Part shown: piece by piece, positions 19,590-22,235 of the stretch
Layout: each line of letters opens with the position of its first letter
Numbering within the stretch: the stretch's first letter is position 1
From: a virus
Length of the DNA: 22,235 bases
Virus record (IMG/VR): IMGVR_UViG_3300032770_000095
Coordinates: 1 to 22,235 of that record
Reading direction: 5' to 3' (one strand)
The notes under the pieces: generated by a model
Told to the model about the DNA's origin: nothing
Databases searched by the model: none
The model's input: only the letters and a program-made list of their open reading frames with translations
Position numbers and translations under genes: made by a program

Positions 19590-20204
19590 CTTCGTGATCA
19601 CACTCTCGGCGGTCGGCCAGTTAACGGCGATAGCATGCTGGGCTGCGGTAAGACTGGCGTGACCTGAGCACACGGCATCGTGAAGCGCGTCTTCAACCTT
19701 GTCCTTGGGGTTCGGGATCGCGCCCTTTTCCGGCCAGAGGTTCGCCGTAGCGTTCGATCCGCCCAGTTCCAGGGGAATGAGGTGGTCGTACTCGCCGTAG
19801 GCGGCCGGGTCCGTAGTCACGATGCCGTAGCGGGCGTAAGCCGCCTCGCGCTGCGCCTTGGTGAAGTGCTCGCGGTGGCTGCTGGCCCAGTCCGGAGAGC
19901 ACACGTCCGCGACCGAAGTCGTAAGCACGGCACCGGGAGTGCACTTCGGGTCAGGCAGCAGGTCGCCGGCCGCATCGTAGCGCACGTGGCACGGGGAAGT
20001 CTGAGTCGGAACCGGAGTCACGGTAGGCGTTGACCTGGCCACAGGCGCAGAGGCAGGAACAGGTGCAGAAGAGGCAGGAACAGGCGCGGAAACAGATGCA
20101 GAGGAGGCAGGGACAGGCGAAGCCGTCGTGTTCGGTGCGCACGCGGCGGTGAGCACCAGCAGCGGGGCAAGAAACAGGCCCCCGGTAATCTTCTTCACGT
20201 TCAT
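19587..20204 (-). CDS. Lipoprotein with an HNH-type nuclease domain
   Basis: 205 aa. Lipoprotein signal: basic start, hydrophobic GGLFLAPLLV, lipobox LTAAC (C22). Then a disordered Pro/Ala/Ser/Val linker (about 25-70) of PVPASSA-like repeats. The C-terminal domain (about 100-200) carries YDHLIPLELGGSN followed by NLWPEKG, the signature of secreted HNH-type nucleases, with D-H catalytic residues. The product should be tethered outside the host membrane. The ATG at 20204 lies in the loop of an 11-bp inverted repeat; a TTG two codons earlier is a weaker start. A surface nuclease encoded by a phage suggests superinfection exclusion or scavenging of DNA, but this is inference. Confidence 0.8.
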   Translation of the reverse strand: MNVKKITGGLFLAPLLVLTAACAPNTTASPVPASSASVSAPVPASSAPVPASAPVARSTPTVTPVPTQTSPCHVRYDAAGDLLPDPKCTPGAVLTTSVADVCSPDWASSHREHFTKAQREAAYARYGIVTTDPAAYGEYDHLIPLELGGSNATANLWPEKGAIPNPKDKVEDALHDAVCSGHASLTAAQHAIAVNWPTAESVITK

Positions 20205-20228
20205 GTCCAACCGCAGGTTACCGGGGGC
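20178..20228 (-). promoter_or_regulatory. 11-bp perfect inverted repeat enclosing the lipoprotein start
   Basis: GCCCCCGGTAA (20178-20188) and TTACCGGGGGC (20218-20228) pair perfectly; the 29-nt loop contains the ATG at 20202-20204. In RNA this could hide or display the start. In DNA the GTTACCGG half-sites could bind a repressor, since they recur at 21973-21988. Confidence 0.55.
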
Positions 20229-20236
20229 TTATTCCC

Positions 20237-21223
20237 TTAGCTGTTCTTGTCGGTCAGCCAGCCGTTAAGTGCCTTCACGATGTACGCGGGCCTCGGGTAC
20301 CACGACTTGAGGAAGCGGTGCGCCGCGACAACCAGCGCAAGCTCGCTAGGATCAAGCGGAGGAGTAGGCGTCGGAGTAGGCGTCGGAGTAGGCGTCGGAG
20401 TAGGCGTAGGAGTAGGCGTCGGAGTAGGTGCGGGGGCAGGGAACGGGTTCGGCTGGCCGGTGAGCGCCGCGAACTGCGCGCCGAAGCTCTGGAGGTCAAC
20501 GCCTTCCACGTCCTTCCCGGTAGCCTGGTTAACCCAGTCCTGGCTGATGAGCGCCCACGCCTCACCGCTGCTGCCCGCGACGTACTCGTTCCAGAAGGCG
20601 TAGGTCATCTTCTGCACCGCGCCCCACGTGTACACGTAGAGGTACTGCGCGTCGTAGCCGACGACGAGAACGCAGTGGCCGCCCTCGATCTGGCTGCCCG
20701 GTACGTAGTCCCACGGCTGGCCGGCGTTGAACTGGTCCATGGCCGAAGACGGGAAGGGGAAGCCGATGTCCACCGCGCCGAACTCGGCTACGGCCAGCTT
20801 CACGTCGCTGGTGTTCTTGGGGGCGAGCTGGGCGAATGCCGCGAGCTTGTGCGGGCCGAACCCGGTCTTGCGCAGCCAGTTCAGGCCGTCCTGGATTTCC
20901 GTGCCCTGGTCAGTGGGGTTTTCTCCCGGCGGTCCGGCGTTCGGGTCGAACCCGGTGATCGCGGAGTAGGAGTCGAGTGCCTGCGCGGTGCTGACTACGT
21001 ACTCGGCCGTCTGGCCCAGGTAGGTCTGCTGCTCTGTGAAGTGGCCGTTGGAGGCTTCTACGCAATCGCCCCAGTCGTCGTTGCCCAGCATGCCGATATT
21101 CGGAAGCTGGGAGTAGTAGTCCACAGAACCGGGCGGGGTCACGCCGGCCTTGCGGAATGCAGCGAAATAGAGCCTCGCCTTGTGAGGATCGTTCGGCTTG
21201 ACGCCGGGACGGAATGTAACCAT
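20237..21223 (-). CDS. Papain-like (C1-type) cysteine protease with (PT)n linker
   Basis: 328 aa. Catalytic Cys in DDWGDCVEA (C54) and His in GGHCVLVVGYD (H183); VYTWGA follows at the place of the Asn region in C1 peptidases. A proline-threonine linker (about 266-290) separates a C-terminal helical domain (SELALVVAAHRFLKSW). No signal peptide, so it may be virion-borne or released at lysis. The linker and end domain suggest a wall- or protein-binding module. TAAAGT lies 7 nt before the ATG. Confidence 0.75.
   Translation of the reverse strand: MVTFRPGVKPNDPHKARLYFAAFRKAGVTPPGSVDYYSQLPNIGMLGNDDWGDCVEASNGHFTEQQTYLGQTAEYVVSTAQALDSYSAITGFDPNAGPPGENPTDQGTEIQDGLNWLRKTGFGPHKLAAFAQLAPKNTSDVKLAVAEFGAVDIGFPFPSSAMDQFNAGQPWDYVPGSQIEGGHCVLVVGYDAQYLYVYTWGAVQKMTYAFWNEYVAGSSGEAWALISQDWVNQATGKDVEGVDLQSFGAQFAALTGQPNPFPAPAPTPTPTPTPTPTPTPTPTPTPTPPLDPSELALVVAAHRFLKSWYPRPAYIVKALNGWLTDKNS
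20361..20432 (-). repeat. Six 12-bp tandem repeats encoding the PT linker
   Basis: The unit reads GGAGTAGGCGTC on the plus strand, six copies in a row, the last degenerate. On the minus strand each unit adds PTPT. Likely length-variable between relatives. Confidence 0.85.
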
Positions 21224-21230
21224 GTAGCCT

Positions 21231-21236
21231 ACTTTA
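21231..21236 (-). promoter_or_regulatory. Candidate -10 element (TAAAGT) built on the upstream stop
   Basis: TAAAGT, 7 nt, ATG at 21223. TAA is the stop of the 21234-21419 gene. Confidence 0.5.
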
Positions 21237-21419
21237 CCTGTCGTAGCGGTAATCGCGAAGTTCTCGCTTAGATTCCTGCCGTTCGCGGCGGCGGTACTGC
21301 CGCTTGATCGCAGCCTTGGCCCCTCGGCCCCAGCGCAGGAAATGCCGCCAGCCTGTCAGGGCGTCCTGCTCGTCACCGTCCAGGCGCAGCAGGCGCCTGC
21401 CCATACTGCTCTGGCCCAT
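21234..21419 (-). CDS. Small basic protein, 61 aa
   Basis: Starts MGQSSMGRRLLRLDGDEQDA and becomes strongly basic (AAIKRQYRRRERQESKRELRDYRYDR). No family recognised; could bind nucleic acid. Same TAAAGT-N7-ATG leader as its neighbour. Confidence 0.65.
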   Translation of the reverse strand: MGQSSMGRRLLRLDGDEQDALTGWRHFLRWGRGAKAAIKRQYRRRERQESKRELRDYRYDR

Positions 21420-21424
21420 GTACC

Positions 21425-21937
21425 CTACTTTAGCTGAATATCGCGGTTGTAGAGGCCCGCCGGCGTAACATATCCGGGCCAGCGGTTGTCTGTGAAGATA
21501 CGCGCGCCGAGACGCAGGTAGAACTCGTCCGCGAGCTGGGAGCAGATCATGTGCCCGTCATCCGCGATCTTGTTCTTGAGCCCGGGTACCGGAATGTGCA
21601 GGCGATGCGCGGCAAGGTACGCGTAGTCGAGAAACGAGTAGGGAACGCCCTTGAGGCCGGCAGCTATCTGGGCAAGCAGGACCGGGGACGCGTTCTTTAC
21701 ACCGGAAGAAGCCCCGTAGATACCCTCGCACCAGTACACGTTCGTGTACGCGAGCGGCACTATGCGCGCGCCGCCGGGCTCAGCTTCGAGGATCAAGTTG
21801 CCCGGGAGATAGACAAAAGCATGTTCCCAGGTGGAAAAGCCCTCGCCGTTGAGCCACTGGCCGAGCCGGATACCCGCGCCCACGTCTCCTGCTATCTGAG
21901 TAAGCCCGATCATGCCGGGCAGTGGCTGGAGTGTCAT
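21425..21937 (-). CDS. Permuted NlpC/P60-like papain-fold hydrolase
   Basis: 170 aa. The order is His first (STWEHAFVYLP, H39), then a Glu-containing strand (LILEAEPGGARI), then Cys (HMICSQLADEFY, C132): the circularly permuted papain-like arrangement of YiiX/LRAT-type NlpC/P60 proteins. Members cleave amide or ester bonds in peptidoglycan peptides or lipids. GFSTWEHAFVYL and QWLNG are often seen in actinophage homologues near lysis or tail genes. TACGCT lies 6 nt before the ATG, and there is no Shine-Dalgarno. Confidence 0.75.
   Translation of the reverse strand: MTLQPLPGMIGLTQIAGDVGAGIRLGQWLNGEGFSTWEHAFVYLPGNLILEAEPGGARIVPLAYTNVYWCEGIYGASSGVKNASPVLLAQIAAGLKGVPYSFLDYAYLAAHRLHIPVPGLKNKIADDGHMICSQLADEFYLRLGARIFTDNRWPGYVTPAGLYNRDIQLK
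21427..21432 (-). promoter_or_regulatory. Candidate -10 element (TAAAGT) for the small basic protein
   Basis: TAAAGT, 7 nt, ATG at 21419. It overlaps the end of the 21425-21937 gene (its stop TAG starts at the last base of the hexamer). Confidence 0.5.
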
Positions 21938-21943
21938 ATCCGC

Positions 21944-21949
21944 AGCGTA
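21944..21949 (-). promoter_or_regulatory. Candidate -10 element (TACGCT)
   Basis: TACGCT, 6 nt, ATG at 21937; the gene is first in the leftward run. No clear -35. Confidence 0.45.
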
Positions 21950-21972
21950 TCCCGGCGCAATTCGGGGCTCAA

Positions 21973-21988
21973 GTTACCGGCCGGTAAC
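21973..21988. promoter_or_regulatory. 16-bp perfect palindrome, candidate operator
   Basis: GTTACCGG followed by CCGGTAAC, 24 bp upstream of the TACGCT box. The 14-mer CCGGTAACCTGCGG (21981-21994) recurs inverted at 20211-20224 beside the lipoprotein start. Confidence 0.55.
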
Positions 21989-22235
21989 CTGCGGAAGCTA
22001 ATTCACCGGGGGTTTTAGCGCCCGCAAGCCGCTGACCAGGTAATTAGCGCGGCTAACAGACACATTACGGATACGTTTATGCGGTACATAGTTGAAGCTT
22101 CAAGGAACCCGGAGTCTCGACAAGAATTCGAAAGGTTTTCGCCGGATTTTCGCAGGTCAGGAGGGTTTTTCGAGAGATTTTCGAAGAAATCGGCATAATT
22201 CGTTGCCTTTTTCGAACGGGGGGAGATTTGGCGAC
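21989..22235. other. Non-coding end region
   Basis: No ORF with a ribosome site. It holds TTAGCGC twice (22015-22021, 22044-22050) and the phased TTTTCG repeats. More AT-rich than the coding regions. Possible regulatory region, replication origin or genome end. Confidence 0.5.
22136..22214 (+). repeat. Five phased TTTTCG repeats
   Basis: TTTTCG starts at 22136, 22147, 22167, 22178 and 22209: steps of 11, 20, 11 and 31 bp, all near multiples of the helical turn. T-runs in phase would bend DNA or align binding sites on one face. Confidence 0.55.

Noticed and set aside
18744-19667. Plus-strand ORF (307 aa)
   Set aside because: Antisense of the GH27 gene, no ribosome site.
20361-20432. CRISPR array from the 12-bp repeats
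   Set aside because: Units are direct tandem copies without spacers and encode a PT linker in frame.

Overview
This window reads as part of the genome of a tailed double-stranded DNA phage (Caudoviricetes) of a high-GC actinobacterium. The evidence is an HK97-type head module (portal, prohead protease, major capsid protein), a large terminase, dense short ORFs with 1-4 bp stop/start overlaps, frequent GTG starts, and small gene families typical of actinobacteriophages (DUF3310, DUF5664-type nucleotide hydrolase, MazG-like, HNH, HicA-like). A Streptomyces-like host is plausible but not provable from sequence alone.

Layout. 1-4937 (minus strand): portal, then prohead protease with a nested scaffold-like internal start, major capsid protein, and an acidic head-tail candidate, with two strong intrinsic terminators. 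The portal reading frame is broken by one base near its start. 5050-8489 (minus): HNH endonuclease, small membrane protein, a miniature K+ channel with a TVGYGD filter, MazG-like and dATP/dGTP-hydrolase-like enzymes, and a DUF3310 protein. 8490-8543 is a divergent promoter region. 8544-12747 (plus): a tightly overlapping run of small DNA-binding, zinc-binding and membrane proteins ending in the large terminase, so the terminase lies on the opposite strand to the head genes and about 6 kb from them. 12744-13852 (minus): three small genes, one secreted, plus a tRNA-like relic.

13903-18224 (minus): a cluster in which I can fold 34 tRNA genes whose anticodons cover all 20 amino acids. It holds one tiny zinc-binding ORF. 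Many of the longer gaps between tRNAs contain stem-loops. 18225-18455 has no gene.

18456-21937 (minus): a late accessory module: a GH27 alpha-galactosidase, a lipoprotein with an HNH-type nuclease domain, a papain-like protease with a (PT)n linker, a small basic protein, and a permuted NlpC/P60-like protein. These look directed at the host envelope or cell surface. 21938-22235 is non-coding and holds a 16-bp palindrome, half-site repeats and helically phased TTTTCG repeats.

Regulation. Nine genes have TANNNT followed by 6-7 nt and then ATG, with little or no Shine-Dalgarno. This is the arrangement expected for actinobacterial leaderless mRNAs. In four of them the stop codon of the preceding gene forms the first three bases of the hexamer. 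Genes of the head module instead carry strong GGAGG sites. A complete tRNA set, its own nucleotide enzymes and surface-active proteins suggest a phage that largely supplies its own translation and remodels the host; that reading is inference.
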